Assembly: GCA_027669155.1 (NCBI GenBank)
Contig: JAQEDR010000005.1
Location: 1-64,000 of the forward strand
Direction of reading: 5' to 3'
Length of the DNA: 64,000 nucleotides
Origin: Peptoniphilaceae bacterium AM52-5BH
Lineage (GTDB): Bacteria; Bacillota; Clostridia; Tissierellales; Peptoniphilaceae
Part shown: positions 1 through 8,465 of the stretch, in pieces
How positions within the stretch are numbered: position 1 is the stretch's first letter
Layout: each line of letters begins with the position of its first letter
Notes under the pieces: generated by a model
What the model was told of the DNA's origin: nothing
Databases searched by the model: none
Seen by the model: only the letters and a program-made list of their open reading frames with translations
Translations under genes and position numbers: made by a program

Positions 1-190
1 TGAGTTTTCTATTTTATTCTAGTGTCGCATTTAATTTTACAACTTATCAAATAAAAAAGGGCATAGGAATCCCCTAAACCCTCATGGTAATTTAAATAAA
101 GTTAGCTTCATGCTAACAATTTTATCTTAACATATAAAAAAAACTAGGTCAAGAACTAAGCTTATGATAAAATAGTATAAGGAGGAGAAT

Positions 191-634
191 ATGAAGATAG
201 TAGTAATTGATGGCCAGGGAGGCTCGATAGGTGCAAGCCTAGTCAGTAAAATCAAGAAAGAAAATCTAGATGCTCTAGTCTACGGCCTAGGAACTAATTA
301 TTTTTCCAGCAAAGCTATGAAAAAGGCAGGAGCCGATATAATTGCGACTGGCGAGAATGCTATTGTCGTAAATGTCAAAGACTGTGATTACATATTGGGA
401 ACGACAGGAATAGTTATAACGAATTCTCTTCACGGAGAGATAAGTAAGAAAATCTCTAAGGCTATAGGAAAATCAGAAGCTACGAGGATCCTAATTCCAT
501 TCGATTGTTGTAAGACCCTAATAGTTTCTAAAGAAAAGCCTTCTATAGAAGAGCTTTTGGACGAAGCAGTTTCTGTGCTTATAAAATTGGCAAAAGAAAA
601 AGGGCCAAAAGAGAGCCCAGCTTTATGTAAATAG
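191..634 (+). CDS. DUF3842 family protein
   Basis: This is a 147-residue soluble protein that opens with MKIVVIDGQGG and a glycine-rich turn, as DUF3842 family proteins do. The N-terminal beta strand followed by a glycine loop resembles a Rossmann-like nucleotide-binding start. No signal peptide or membrane segment is visible. The ATG is preceded by AAGGAGGAG at ideal spacing. The gene stands alone: nothing precedes it in the window and sppA follows after about 170 bases with its own promoter. The family has no established function, so none is given. The family name is recognised from the N-terminal motif and the length. Confidence 0.75.
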   Translation: MKIVVIDGQGGSIGASLVSKIKKENLDALVYGLGTNYFSSKAMKKAGADIIATGENAIVVNVKDCDYILGTTGIVITNSLHGEISKKISKAIGKSEATRILIPFDCCKTLIVSKEKPSIEELLDEAVSVLIKLAKEKGPKESPALCK

Positions 635-650
635 CTCCAAAAGGAGCTAT
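631..650 (+). terminator. Hairpin at the 3' end of the DUF3842 gene
   Basis: ATAGCTCC (631-638) pairs perfectly with GGAGCTAT (643-650) around an AAAA loop, and the stem begins inside the stop codon. No U tract follows, so it may be a transcript-stabilising hairpin rather than a true terminator. Confidence 0.4.
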
Positions 651-739
651 ACATTAACAATGTATCTAAGTGTTAACGATACTTGTGATGCACTAATATT
701 GTACTTAAAGTTAGATAAAAAAGCAATTTAATCTACAAC

Positions 740-768
740 TTAACAGCTTTGAAGCTTTATGTTATACT
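740..768 (+). promoter_or_regulatory. sigma-A promoter of sppA
   Basis: A -35 TTAACA (740-745), a 17-base spacer and a -10 TATACT (763-768) with an extended TGT just upstream lie 36 bases before the sppA ATG. Confidence 0.7.
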
Positions 769-803
769 GATAAAGAAACAGGAAATGAATTAAGAGGAGA
801 TTT

Positions 804-1787
804 ATGAAAAATAACGCAAAAAAATGGATAGCTGTAGCTATAAGTGTCCTGGTCCTTGTAATTTCGGTATTTGCCAAGGATAAGGATAAGGAAGTAGAGG
901 AAAATCTAAAGAATAAATATATGAAAAACTTTTCAGATTTTTCTAGCTATACAGAAGAAATAGTCCAAGGAACAAATCCGAAGGAGAAAATCAAGGTTGT
1001 AGATGTCGATGGAGTAATCCAATCAAATGATTCCAATGATTTTGTAGTTGAAGAGCTTAAAAAGGCCAAAGAAGACCCACTAGTCAAGGGAGTAATCCTA
1101 AATGTAAACTCTCCAGGAGGATCAGTCTATGCTTCAGAGAGGATCGCAAACGAGATAAAGGCCCTTAAGGAAGCGGAAAAGCCAGTATACACTGTAATGC
1201 GTGAGATGGCAGCAAGCGGAGGCTACTATATATCAGCTCCTACTGATAGGATCTATGCCTCTAATGAAACATGGACAGGATCAATCGGTGTAATCATTCA
1301 ATCCTACTCCCTCCAAGGACTTTTCGAAAAGTATGGAGTAAAAGAGCAAAATATCACAACAGGCAAGATGAAAGATGCTGGAAGCCAAGGAAGAGATATG
1401 AGTAAGGAAGAGAAAGAATACTTCCAAGGACTTGTGGACTCAGCCTTTGATAGATTTGTAAAAATCGTAGCAGAAGGACGTGGCCTTTCTGAAAGAGAAG
1501 TTAGAAAGCTAGCTGACGGTAGGGTCTACGACGGTAGCCAAGCCCTAGCAAATGGACTCGTTGATAAAATAGGAGACCTCGATTCAGCCGTAAGCGATAT
1601 GGCAAGTGAAAATAACTTAGAAGATCCAATGGTAATAAGAAATGATAACCTTATGGGATCTTTCTCATCAATATTTTCAAAAGTCACAGACCTTAAGAAA
1701 AGCCAATCAGACCTTGCAATTCTCGATAAATTAATGAAAAACGAAGGCCCAAGGCCAATGTATTTGTATGGTGATTACAATGACTGA
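804..1787 (+). CDS. sppA: Signal peptide peptidase SppA (membrane serine protease)
   Basis: This 327-residue protein is a single-pass membrane serine protease of the S49 family that degrades leftover signal peptides and membrane peptides. One hydrophobic anchor spans about residues 8-24. The nucleophile is Ser138 in MAASGG and the general base is Lys190 in GKMKD, the usual Ser-Lys dyad. The length fits the short Gram-positive form. The start is supported by AGAGGAG upstream. The gene overlaps the RDD-family gene that follows. In Bacillus subtilis sppA is likewise paired with an RDD protein (YteJ/SppI) reported to bind and restrain SppA, so the pair here probably forms the same protease-inhibitor unit; that transfer is an inference. 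Confidence 0.93.
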   Translation: MKNNAKKWIAVAISVLVLVISVFAKDKDKEVEENLKNKYMKNFSDFSSYTEEIVQGTNPKEKIKVVDVDGVIQSNDSNDFVVEELKKAKEDPLVKGVILNVNSPGGSVYASERIANEIKALKEAEKPVYTVMREMAASGGYYISAPTDRIYASNETWTGSIGVIIQSYSLQGLFEKYGVKEQNITTGKMKDAGSQGRDMSKEEKEYFQGLVDSAFDRFVKIVAEGRGLSEREVRKLADGRVYDGSQALANGLVDKIGDLDSAVSDMASENNLEDPMVIRNDNLMGSFSSIFSKVTDLKKSQSDLAILDKLMKNEGPRPMYLYGDYND

Positions 1788-2256
1788 AGTAAAAGTTCCT
1801 ATTAGAGAAAAGGACTACAGTTTCGCCTATGGAGGATTTTTCCTAAGGATTGTAGCCTTTCTTATAGATATGCTAGTTGTAGGAGGAATATTTACAATAC
1901 TTAAAGTATTCTTGCCCTTAGATATGGATGCAAGTATCTTAAGTTTTAGCCTGGAAGAAGTGCTTAGGACAGGAGTTACTTTAGTCTACTTCTTTCTGAT
2001 GACACTTTTCACAAATGGAAGGACCCTAGGCAAGATGATCTTAGGTCTTAGGGTAATTTCCTTAACGAGTGATAAATTAACTTTCTCTCAAATAATACTT
2101 AGAGAAGTTTGTGGAAGATTTGTCCTAAATAAATTTAAAATTCTTTATTTAATAGTTGGCTTTAGTCCCAAAAAACAAGGACTCTTCGATATCCTTCTCG
2201 ATACTACTGTAGTTAAGGAAGATATATTCGAACATTTGTACGGAGAAAATCTATAA
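1780..2256 (+). CDS. RDD family membrane protein, likely SppA partner
   Basis: This small polytopic protein (about 158 residues from this start) has the RDD-family layout. A first membrane helix carries Arg and Asp near YGGFFLRIVAFLIDM, a second helix follows, and then comes the family's NGRTLGKMILGLRV stretch. An earlier in-frame ATG at 1768 would add four residues, but 1780 is preferred because GGTGA precedes it. Either start overlaps the end of sppA, so the two genes are translationally coupled. The closest functional precedent is the SppA-associated RDD protein of Bacillus. A role in restraining SppA is inferred from this pairing only. Confidence 0.85.
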   Translation: MTEVKVPIREKDYSFAYGGFFLRIVAFLIDMLVVGGIFTILKVFLPLDMDASILSFSLEEVLRTGVTLVYFFLMTLFTNGRTLGKMILGLRVISLTSDKLTFSQIILREVCGRFVLNKFKILYLIVGFSPKKQGLFDILLDTTVVKEDIFEHLYGENL

Positions 2257-2280
2257 AATTTAGAAAAAATTATTGCAAAA

Positions 2281-2330
2281 AGCAGCATAAATTACAAAAA
2301 TCGCTAATTTGTGCTGTTTTTTCTTATTTT
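2281..2330 (+). terminator. Rho-independent terminator of sppA-RDD
   Basis: A 14-bp stem, with two G-U pairs, forms between 2281-2294 and 2305-2318 and runs into a T-rich tract. Confidence 0.8.
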
Positions 2331-2358
2331 GAAAAACCACAATATATGGTATGATAAT
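2329..2358 (+). promoter_or_regulatory. Promoter of nrdA
   Basis: A -35 TTGAAA (2329-2334), an 18-base spacer and a -10 GATAAT (2353-2358) are visible. The spacer is occupied by the first NrdR-like palindrome, and transcription would start just before the second. Confidence 0.6.
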
Positions 2359-2393
2359 AGACGATTACAAGATAAAGATACTATATCTAGTAT
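2336..2393 (+). promoter_or_regulatory. Two candidate NrdR boxes before nrdA
   Basis: An imperfect palindrome at 2336-2351 (core ACAATATATGG) lies in the promoter spacer. A near-perfect 16-base palindrome, ATACTATATCTAGTAT, lies at 2378-2393. Both resemble the NrdR box (ACACTATATATAGTGT-like). Their centres are about 42 bases apart, four helical turns, which fits the tandem, in-phase arrangement known for NrdR. The nrdR gene itself is not in the window. Confidence 0.55.
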
Positions 2394-2487
2394 TAGACTT
2401 TTGATAAAGTAACTACAAATTTCTAAGAGAAGTTGATATTAGTTGATATATAAATGACCTTTGTTTAGGAGAGATTAAGGAGATAAG

Positions 2488-5016
2488 ATGGAAATTATTA
2501 AAAGAGATGGTACCAGGGCTGATTTTGAGAGAGAAAAAATTGAAAAAGCAATTGCTAAGGCCTTCTACTCTGTTGATAGTATGATAAGCGAGGAAGATCT
2601 CAGGAAAATTTCCTCAAAGATAGAAAATACAATCAAGGAAAAGTATCCAGCTGACCACACAGTTACAGTTGAGGAAGTCCAAGACTTGGTAGAGCTTACC
2701 CTAATTGATGAGAATTACTACAGAGAGGTAAAATCATTTATCCTCTACCGTGCCAAGCACAATATGGACAGAAAAGTTTTAGGAGACTTCTCCAAATATA
2801 TAGATGATAAAAATATTCTCAATATAATAACAGAAGTTCAAGCAGAATTTGATAATCAAAGATACCCAATAGAATCTCTCTTTTTTAAATTCGAATCCTT
2901 CCTCAAGGCAAATATGACAGAAGAGGATATGCTTAAGGCTATAACTAGAGCTGCAAGCGAGCTTACCAGCAAGGAAGCCCCTGATTGGGAGATAATAGCA
3001 GCACGTTTTCTCATGCAAGAGATTAGCTATGAGATAGAAAAAAGTGAAGAAAGATACGAACTTTTTGATTTCAAATCTAAGATAGAATTTCTAACAGAAG
3101 AAGGACTCTATGGATCTTACATTCTAGAAAACTATACAGCAGAAGAGATAGACGAGTTAGAAGCCTATATGGACTTTTCTAGAGATAAGATCTTTACCTA
3201 TTCAGGACTTGATTTAGTAAGAAAAAGATACCTAATCAAAAGCCACAAGGGAGATATCCTAGAAAATGTACAAGAGATGTTTATGGGAATCGCCATGCAT
3301 CTTGCAATCCCTGAGAAGGATAAGATAGAATTTGCTAAAAGATTGTACGATATCCTTTCAACACTCAAGGCGACTATGGCAACCCCTACTATGACCAATG
3401 CTAGAAAGCCATTTAACCAACTATCCTCATGCTTTATAGATACAGTTCCAGATACCCTAAAGGGAATATATCGTTCTGTAACAAACTTTGCGGAAGTCTC
3501 AAAACACGGTGGAGGAATGGGTCTCTACTTTGGAAAGGTAAGAGCAAACGGCTCAGACATACGTGGCTTTGAGGGAGTTGCTGGTGGAGTTATCCGTTGG
3601 ATAAGACTTGCCAACGACACAGCTGTAGCAGTAGACCAACTCGGAGTAAGACAAGGGGCTGTCGCAGTCTATCTAGATATTTGGCATAAGGATATACCAG
3701 AATTTATGGGACTTAGGACAAACAACGGAGATGACAGGATGAAGGCCCACGATGTTTTCCCTGGAGTGTGCGTTCCAGATCTCTTCTGGAGATTAACCCG
3801 TGATGATATAAATGCCGACTGGCATATGTTCGACCCTCACGAAGTAGAGAAAAAATATGGAAGAGCCTTGGAAGACACCTACGGTGAAGAATTCGAACAA
3901 TTCTACAATAAGCTTGTAGCGGATAAGGATATCTCTAGGAGAACTATGTCTGTCAAAGATATGGTAAGACTACTCATAAAATCATGGACAGAGACTGGAA
4001 CACCATTTATCTTCAATAGAGATGCAGTAAATAGACTAAACCCAAACAAGCACAAGGGAATGATCTACTCATCAAACCTATGTACAGAAATAGCCCAAAA
4101 CATGAGCCCATCAGAGTCAATCTCAACAGAAATAGTCGATAAAAATGGGGACACAATCATAGTGAACAAGACAAAACCAGGAGATTTCGTAGAATGTAAC
4201 CTGGCAAGCCTAACCCTAGGTAAGGTCGATGTAAATAATAGTGCAGAGCTTGAAGAGACTGTAAGAACAGTTGTAAGGGCCCTCGATAATGTAATAGACC
4301 TAAACTACTACCCAACCCCATATGCCAAGGTAACCAACAAAAAGTACAGGGCTATAGGATTAGGAACAAGTGGCTACCACCACATGCTAGTTAAAAACGA
4401 CATAAGCTGGCAAAACGAAGAGGCACATGCTGAATTTGTAGATAAGGTCTATGAAGATATAAACTTCTACGCCATCAAGGAATCCATGGAAATTGCCAAA
4501 GAAAAGGGCGCCTACTCATGTTTTGAAGGAAGCGACTGGGAGACTGGAGCCTACTTCGACCTAAGAGATTATAAGAGTGAAAGATGGGAGAAGTTAAGGG
4601 CAGAAGTTAAGGAAAATGGATTAAGAAATGGCTATCTAATGGCTATAGCTCCAACAGGATCAACATCAATCATATCTGGAACATCCGCAGGAGTAGACCC
4701 AATCATGAGCCGTTACTTCCTAGAAGAGAAAAAGGGAGCCATAGTTCCAAGAGTTGCCCCAGGACTTACAACAAAGACCTTCTGGCTTTACGAAAATGCC
4801 CACGACATAGACCAAAACATATCTATGCGCATGGCAGGAGTAAGACAAAAGCACATAGACCAAGCCCAATCAGTAAATATCTATATAACCACAGAATACA
4901 CCATGAGACAGTTATTAAATATCTATATAACAGCATGGGAAGCGGGAGTTAAATCTATTTATTATGTTAGGGGAAAGAGCCAAGAAGTTGAAGAATGCGA
5001 TTCATGCGCAAGCTAA
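2488..5016 (+). CDS. nrdA: Class I ribonucleoside-diphosphate reductase, alpha subunit
   Basis: The large subunit (842 residues) reduces ribonucleotides to deoxyribonucleotides using a radical supplied by NrdB. An ATP-cone allosteric domain spans about residues 1-90. The catalytic barrel holds Cys315 in LSSC, the thiyl-radical Cys532 in NLCTE with Asn530 and Glu534, and the partner Cys570 in ECNLAS. The tail ends in CDSCAS (Cys837, Cys840), the pair that shuttles electrons from thioredoxin or glutaredoxin. No nrdI or nrdH lies nearby, and the ATP cone argues for the Ia-like branch over Ib. The gene has its own promoter and terminator. Its partner nrdB lies 850 bases downstream behind two unrelated small genes. 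Confidence 0.95.
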   Translation: MEIIKRDGTRADFEREKIEKAIAKAFYSVDSMISEEDLRKISSKIENTIKEKYPADHTVTVEEVQDLVELTLIDENYYREVKSFILYRAKHNMDRKVLGDFSKYIDDKNILNIITEVQAEFDNQRYPIESLFFKFESFLKANMTEEDMLKAITRAASELTSKEAPDWEIIAARFLMQEISYEIEKSEERYELFDFKSKIEFLTEEGLYGSYILENYTAEEIDELEAYMDFSRDKIFTYSGLDLVRKRYLIKSHKGDILENVQEMFMGIAMHLAIPEKDKIEFAKRLYDILSTLKATMATPTMTNARKPFNQLSSCFIDTVPDTLKGIYRSVTNFAEVSKHGGGMGLYFGKVRANGSDIRGFEGVAGGVIRWIRLANDTAVAVDQLGVRQGAVAVYLDIWHKDIPEFMGLRTNNGDDRMKAHDVFPGVCVPDLFWRLTRDDINADWHMFDPHEVEKKYGRALEDTYGEEFEQFYNKLVADKDISRRTMSVKDMVRLLIKSWTETGTPFIFNRDAVNRLNPNKHKGMIYSSNLCTEIAQNMSPSESISTEIVDKNGDTIIVNKTKPGDFVECNLASLTLGKVDVNNSAELEETVRTVVRALDNVIDLNYYPTPYAKVTNKKYRAIGLGTSGYHHMLVKNDISWQNEEAHAEFVDKVYEDINFYAIKESMEIAKEKGAYSCFEGSDWETGAYFDLRDYKSERWEKLRAEVKENGLRNGYLMAIAPTGSTSIISGTSAGVDPIMSRYFLEEKKGAIVPRVAPGLTTKTFWLYENAHDIDQNISMRMAGVRQKHIDQAQSVNIYITTEYTMRQLLNIYITAWEAGVKSIYYVRGKSQEVEECDSCAS

Positions 5017-5049
5017 AATTAAATAGGGTATTCTAAAGATTTGAATATA

Positions 5050-5090
5050 AAATACCAAAAAGCCGGAATTTAAGCGACTCTTTGGTATTT
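5050..5090. terminator. Bidirectional terminator between nrdA and a convergent small gene
   Basis: AAATACCAAA (5050-5059) and TTTGGTATTT (5081-5090) form a perfect 10-bp stem with T-rich sequence on both outer sides. It separates convergent genes. Confidence 0.7.
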
Positions 5091-5426
5091 TTACTTTAAG
5101 GTCTTTCTAGTTTCTATTAGGGCTGTTAAGACTAGGTAAGAAACTATTAGGTAAGAGTAGGATACCTTATTGTTATTAGCAATGAAGCTGTAGTTTGTAA
5201 TTGCCATTTTTTCTTGGATTAGGGAAAGAATAAATATTAGTATTATCAAAAATATTATAGATATTATTTTAGTCTTAATACTTCCTCTATTCCTTAGGAG
5301 CTCTCTTTCCTTGAAAAGACTTATAGCAAAAATAAGCATCATGGCTATAAGGATGAAGTTTTTGATCTCTACAAAAAAGCCCAAAATAACTAATAATATA
5401 TATAAAATTCCGCTAATAAAAATCAT
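5091..5426 (-). CDS. Small hydrophobic membrane protein, unknown function
   Basis: From the ATG at 5426, preceded by AAAGGAGAAATCT, the product is 111 residues with about three or four hydrophobic segments and a short basic loop (KERELLRNRGSIKTK). A longer in-frame reading back to 5603 would overlap the divergent holin-like gene and has no ribosome site, so it is rejected. I do not recognise a family. The gene sits on the opposite strand between nrdA and the holin-like gene and is convergent with nrdA. Confidence 0.65.
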   Translation of the reverse strand: MIFISGILYILLVILGFFVEIKNFILIAMMLIFAISLFKERELLRNRGSIKTKIISIIFLIILIFILSLIQEKMAITNYSFIANNNKVSYSYLIVSYLVLTALIETRKTLK

Positions 5427-5529
5427 AGATTTCTCCTTTTTAATCAGCTTACCAGAAAAATGAAAAATTCCAATCTTGCCCTTATTTTTTCTTCTAATAT
5501 AATAATATAAAATATGTAAAGGAGATTTT

Positions 5530-5856
5530 ATGGTATTATTTATAGCTAATGCTGTTGCTCTTTGGCTTATGAGCAACTTTATTTCACACATTTCATTTGA
5601 CAAACCAGCCGCCCTAATTCTTACAGCAGTTATACTTACACTTTTACAAAAGGTAGTTCAACCAATTTTGCAGTTTTTATCTTTTCCTATCACATTTTTA
5701 ACCTTGGGCTTGTTCAACCTAGTTATCAATGCCTTCGTCTTGTATCTTGCCTTTAAGTTTGTAGACGGAGCATACATTGACAGTCATTTAGGTAGTTTAG
5801 TTATAGCAAGCATTGTCCTTGCCATAATTGCATCAATTGTTCAATCAATTTTATAA
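5530..5856 (+). CDS. Phage-holin-family (superfamily IV) four-helix membrane protein
   Basis: The 108-residue protein has four predicted membrane helices and the conserved FLTLGLFNLVINA stretch typical of the mycobacterial-type 4-TMS 'phage holin' family (PF04020-like). Such genes are common housekeeping genes in Firmicutes and Actinobacteria and do not indicate a prophage; no other phage gene is present. AAAGGAGATTTT precedes the ATG. Only 10 bases separate its stop from nrdB, so nrdB is probably co-transcribed with it. Its role in the cell envelope is unknown. Confidence 0.82.
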   Translation: MVLFIANAVALWLMSNFISHISFDKPAALILTAVILTLLQKVVQPILQFLSFPITFLTLGLFNLVINAFVLYLAFKFVDGAYIDSHLGSLVIASIVLAIIASIVQSIL

Positions 5857-5866
5857 GGAGTAAATA

Positions 5867-6925
5867 ATGGAAGAAAGTAAAAAAAAGGAAGTTAATAAGC
5901 GTGGTATTTTCAACGAAGATGGAGATATTGACCTTTCTAAGAGAAGAATAATTCAAGGAAACACAACCAACTTAAACGATTTTAATAATCTCAAATATAC
6001 ATGGACTAGCGATTGGTACAGACAGGCTATGAACAACTTCTGGATACCAGAAGAGATCAACTTAAATCAAGATATCAAGGACTATAGGAAGCTTGATCAG
6101 CATGAGAAGAAGGCCTTTGACAGGATTCTCTCCTTCCTAACCTACCTTGATTCAATCCAAACAGCCAACCTACCAAACCTACAAACCTATATCACAGCAA
6201 ATGAGATCAATCTTTGCTTGTCAATTCAAACCTACCAGGAATCAATCCACTCACAATCATATTCCTATATCCTAGATACGATTTGTTCTCCAGAAGAAAG
6301 AACAAGAATCCTCTACCTCTGGAAGGAAGATGAACACCTCCTAAAGAGAAATGAGTTTATAGGGGACCAATACAACGAATTCTTGGAAAATGATGACGAA
6401 TTTAGATTTATGAAAGTCCTAATAGCAAACTATATCCTAGAAGGGATCTATTTCTATTCAGGTTTCTCCTTCTTCTACAATCTAGGAAGAAACGGCAAGA
6501 TGCCTGGAACTGTCCAAGAGATAAGATACATCAACAGAGACGAAAACACCCACCTCTGGCTCTTTAGATCTCTTATAAACGACCTTAAGAAAGAAAGAGA
6601 AGACCTCTTTACCCCTGACCTACAAAACTACTATAGAGAGATGCTAAAAGAAGGGGTAGAACAAGAGATCGCTTGGGGCAAATACTCTATAGGTAATGAC
6701 ATAGCAGGACTTAACGAGAAGATGATAGAAGATTACATCAAATATCTGGGCAACCTAAGGGCCAAGGGCTTGGGTCTTGAGCCACTTTATGAAGGCTATA
6801 AGGAAATACCAGAATCCATGAAATGGGTAGATGAATACTCAGATCCAAACGGAGTAAAGACAGACTTCTTCGAAGCAAAAGTAACAGCCTACTCCAAATC
6901 ATCAATTATCGAAGATGACCTATAA
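5867..6925 (+). CDS. nrdB: Class I ribonucleoside-diphosphate reductase, beta subunit
   Basis: This 352-residue ferritin-fold subunit houses the dimetal site and the tyrosyl radical used by NrdA. The expected ligands are all present: Asp95 in LDSIQ, Glu125 and His128 in QESIH, Glu192 in ILEGI, and Glu226 and His229 in RDENTHL. The radical tyrosine is Tyr132 (SQSY). These match the E. coli NrdB set, so the enzyme is a radical-tyrosine type, not the tyrosine-less Ic type. The gene follows the holin-like gene by 10 bases with AAGGAG as ribosome site and ends before a strong bidirectional terminator. Confidence 0.95.
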   Translation: MEESKKKEVNKRGIFNEDGDIDLSKRRIIQGNTTNLNDFNNLKYTWTSDWYRQAMNNFWIPEEINLNQDIKDYRKLDQHEKKAFDRILSFLTYLDSIQTANLPNLQTYITANEINLCLSIQTYQESIHSQSYSYILDTICSPEERTRILYLWKEDEHLLKRNEFIGDQYNEFLENDDEFRFMKVLIANYILEGIYFYSGFSFFYNLGRNGKMPGTVQEIRYINRDENTHLWLFRSLINDLKKEREDLFTPDLQNYYREMLKEGVEQEIAWGKYSIGNDIAGLNEKMIEDYIKYLGNLRAKGLGLEPLYEGYKEIPESMKWVDEYSDPNGVKTDFFEAKVTAYSKSSIIEDDL

Positions 6926-6928
6926 AAT

Positions 6929-6963
6929 AAACCGACCAAGGCTTTGGGCTAAGGTCGGTTTTA
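6929..6963. terminator. Bidirectional terminator between nrdB and the alanine symporter
   Basis: AAACCGACC (6929-6937) pairs with GGTCGGTTT (6953-6961), with T- or A-rich flanks on both sides. It separates convergent genes. Confidence 0.85.
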
Positions 6964-6970
6964 GCTTGTC

Positions 6971-8347
6971 TTATTTTAGATGCGATTTGTATTCTTCACT
7001 AGATTTTCTAATTCTTTCTGGATCTTTGAAGAAATCTTTGCTTAATTTTACAAGAACTGGGCTTAGGGCTACTAGGGCTATGAGGTTTGGTATAGCCATA
7101 AGGCCGTTTAGGATATTTGCCACAGTCCATGCAAGGCCTAGGTCCATATTTGCACCAAGGAAGACAAAGATCACATAGGCTATCCTATAAGGGATAAGGG
7201 CTTTCTTGCCAAAGAGAAATCCTATACTTACCTCTCCATAGTAGGCCCAACCTAGGATTGTAGATAGGGCAAACAGGCTTAGACCAATCGTTACAATCAT
7301 AGGACCAAGGCTTGATCCACTAGCAAAGGCATGAGATACGAGGGCGCTTGCATCGACATTTGCCCTTGTGTTAGCCCCAGTTGTAAGGATTACCAAGGCT
7401 GTCATGGTACAGATTATAATGGTATCGACAAAGACTTCTGCTATTCCCCAAAGGCCTTGGCGGATTGGGTGGTCGGTCTTGGCAGAAGCGTGGGCTATAG
7501 GGGATGATCCAAGACCTGCCTCATTGGTAAAGACTCCTCGAGCGACACCGGAACTTACGACAGACTTTATAGAAAGACCTGCAAATCCTCCTCCAAGTGA
7601 TTTTGGGCTTATGGCTCCTAGAAATATTGCCTTGAAGGCAGGAAGGATATTAGAATAATTTAGAATCAAGATGCTAATACATCCTCCTATATAAAGAATA
7701 GACATAAAAGGAACTAGTTTTTCTGTGACCTTAGATATGGAAGTAATCCCACCCACTATCACAACTCCTGCAATTATACTTAGGATTATTCCAGTGATTA
7801 GGGGATTGATATTTAAGTTTTCCTTAAGGACTCCTGCTATGGCGTTGGATTGGGTAGAATTTCCTATACCAAAGACAGCAAGGCCAGAAAATACAGCAAA
7901 GGCTTTGGCGAGTTTTTCATTTCCCATGCCGTTTTTTATGTAGTACATTGGTCCGCCCACAAAGCCCTTATCTTTTCTTTCTCTGTATAAAACGGCAAGA
8001 CTTACCTCGGCAAATTTAGTTGCCATGCCGAAAATTGCCGCAAACCACATCCAAAATATAGCTCCAGGTCCACCCAATAGAATGGCGAGGGAGACTCCTA
8101 CTATATTTCCTGTACCAACTGTTCCAGCAAGGGCTGTGGCTAGAGCCTGAAAGGATGAGATATCGCCACTTTTATGGTCATGGTCCTTTTCGAAAATATT
8201 ACCTAAGGTATGTTTTAGGGCGAAGGGTAGTTTCTTAAATTGAATGCCGCCTGTCTTAATACTTATGTAAATGCCAGTTCCTAGGATACCCAAGATTAAG
8301 GGAAGGCCCCAGAGGAACTTATCAAAAGCTTTTAATAATTCTATCAT
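6971..8347 (-). CDS. Sodium:alanine (AGCS family) amino-acid symporter
   Basis: This polytopic inner-membrane protein (458 residues, about ten or eleven helices) belongs to the AGCS family, which imports alanine or glycine with Na+. The family signature AGTVGTGNIVGV lies near residues 73-84, followed by GGPGAIFWMW; MYYIKNGMG and the TNEAGLGSSPIAHA loop are also present. The ATG is preceded by GGAGGATTT. It is a single-gene unit, convergent with nrdB. A Na+-coupled symporter fits the sodium cycle suggested by the Na+-type V-ATPase and NhaC in this window. Substrate identity (alanine, glycine or glutamine) cannot be settled from sequence. Confidence 0.92.
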   Translation of the reverse strand: MIELLKAFDKFLWGLPLILGILGTGIYISIKTGGIQFKKLPFALKHTLGNIFEKDHDHKSGDISSFQALATALAGTVGTGNIVGVSLAILLGGPGAIFWMWFAAIFGMATKFAEVSLAVLYRERKDKGFVGGPMYYIKNGMGNEKLAKAFAVFSGLAVFGIGNSTQSNAIAGVLKENLNINPLITGIILSIIAGVVIVGGITSISKVTEKLVPFMSILYIGGCISILILNYSNILPAFKAIFLGAISPKSLGGGFAGLSIKSVVSSGVARGVFTNEAGLGSSPIAHASAKTDHPIRQGLWGIAEVFVDTIIICTMTALVILTTGANTRANVDASALVSHAFASGSSLGPMIVTIGLSLFALSTILGWAYYGEVSIGFLFGKKALIPYRIAYVIFVFLGANMDLGLAWTVANILNGLMAIPNLIALVALSPVLVKLSKDFFKDPERIRKSSEEYKSHLK

Positions 8348-8424
8348 AAATCCTCCAAAATTTTATTTTATTATTTTATCCCTAAATTTAAAAAAATACA
8401 ATAGAATGTAAAAAAATAACATAG

Positions 8425-8459
8425 AAAAATCCCTAGAAATTTTTACATCTCTAGGGATT
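8425..8459 (-). terminator. Terminator of the lipoprotein/glycosyltransferase operon
   Basis: On the minus strand a perfect 10-bp stem, AATCCCTAGA with TCTAGGGATT (8428-8437 and 8450-8459), runs into a T tract at 8425-8429. Confidence 0.8.
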
Positions 8460-8465
8460 GGTTTC

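Noticed and set aside
5530..5856. 'Phage holin' gene as a sign of a prophage
   Set aside because: The family occurs widely as a chromosomal gene, and no other phage gene, integrase or attachment repeat is visible.
2488..6925. Class Ib ribonucleotide reductase (nrdEF type)
   Set aside because: nrdI and nrdH are absent, the large subunit has an ATP cone and a CxxC tail, and NrdB has the class Ia ligand set with the radical tyrosine.
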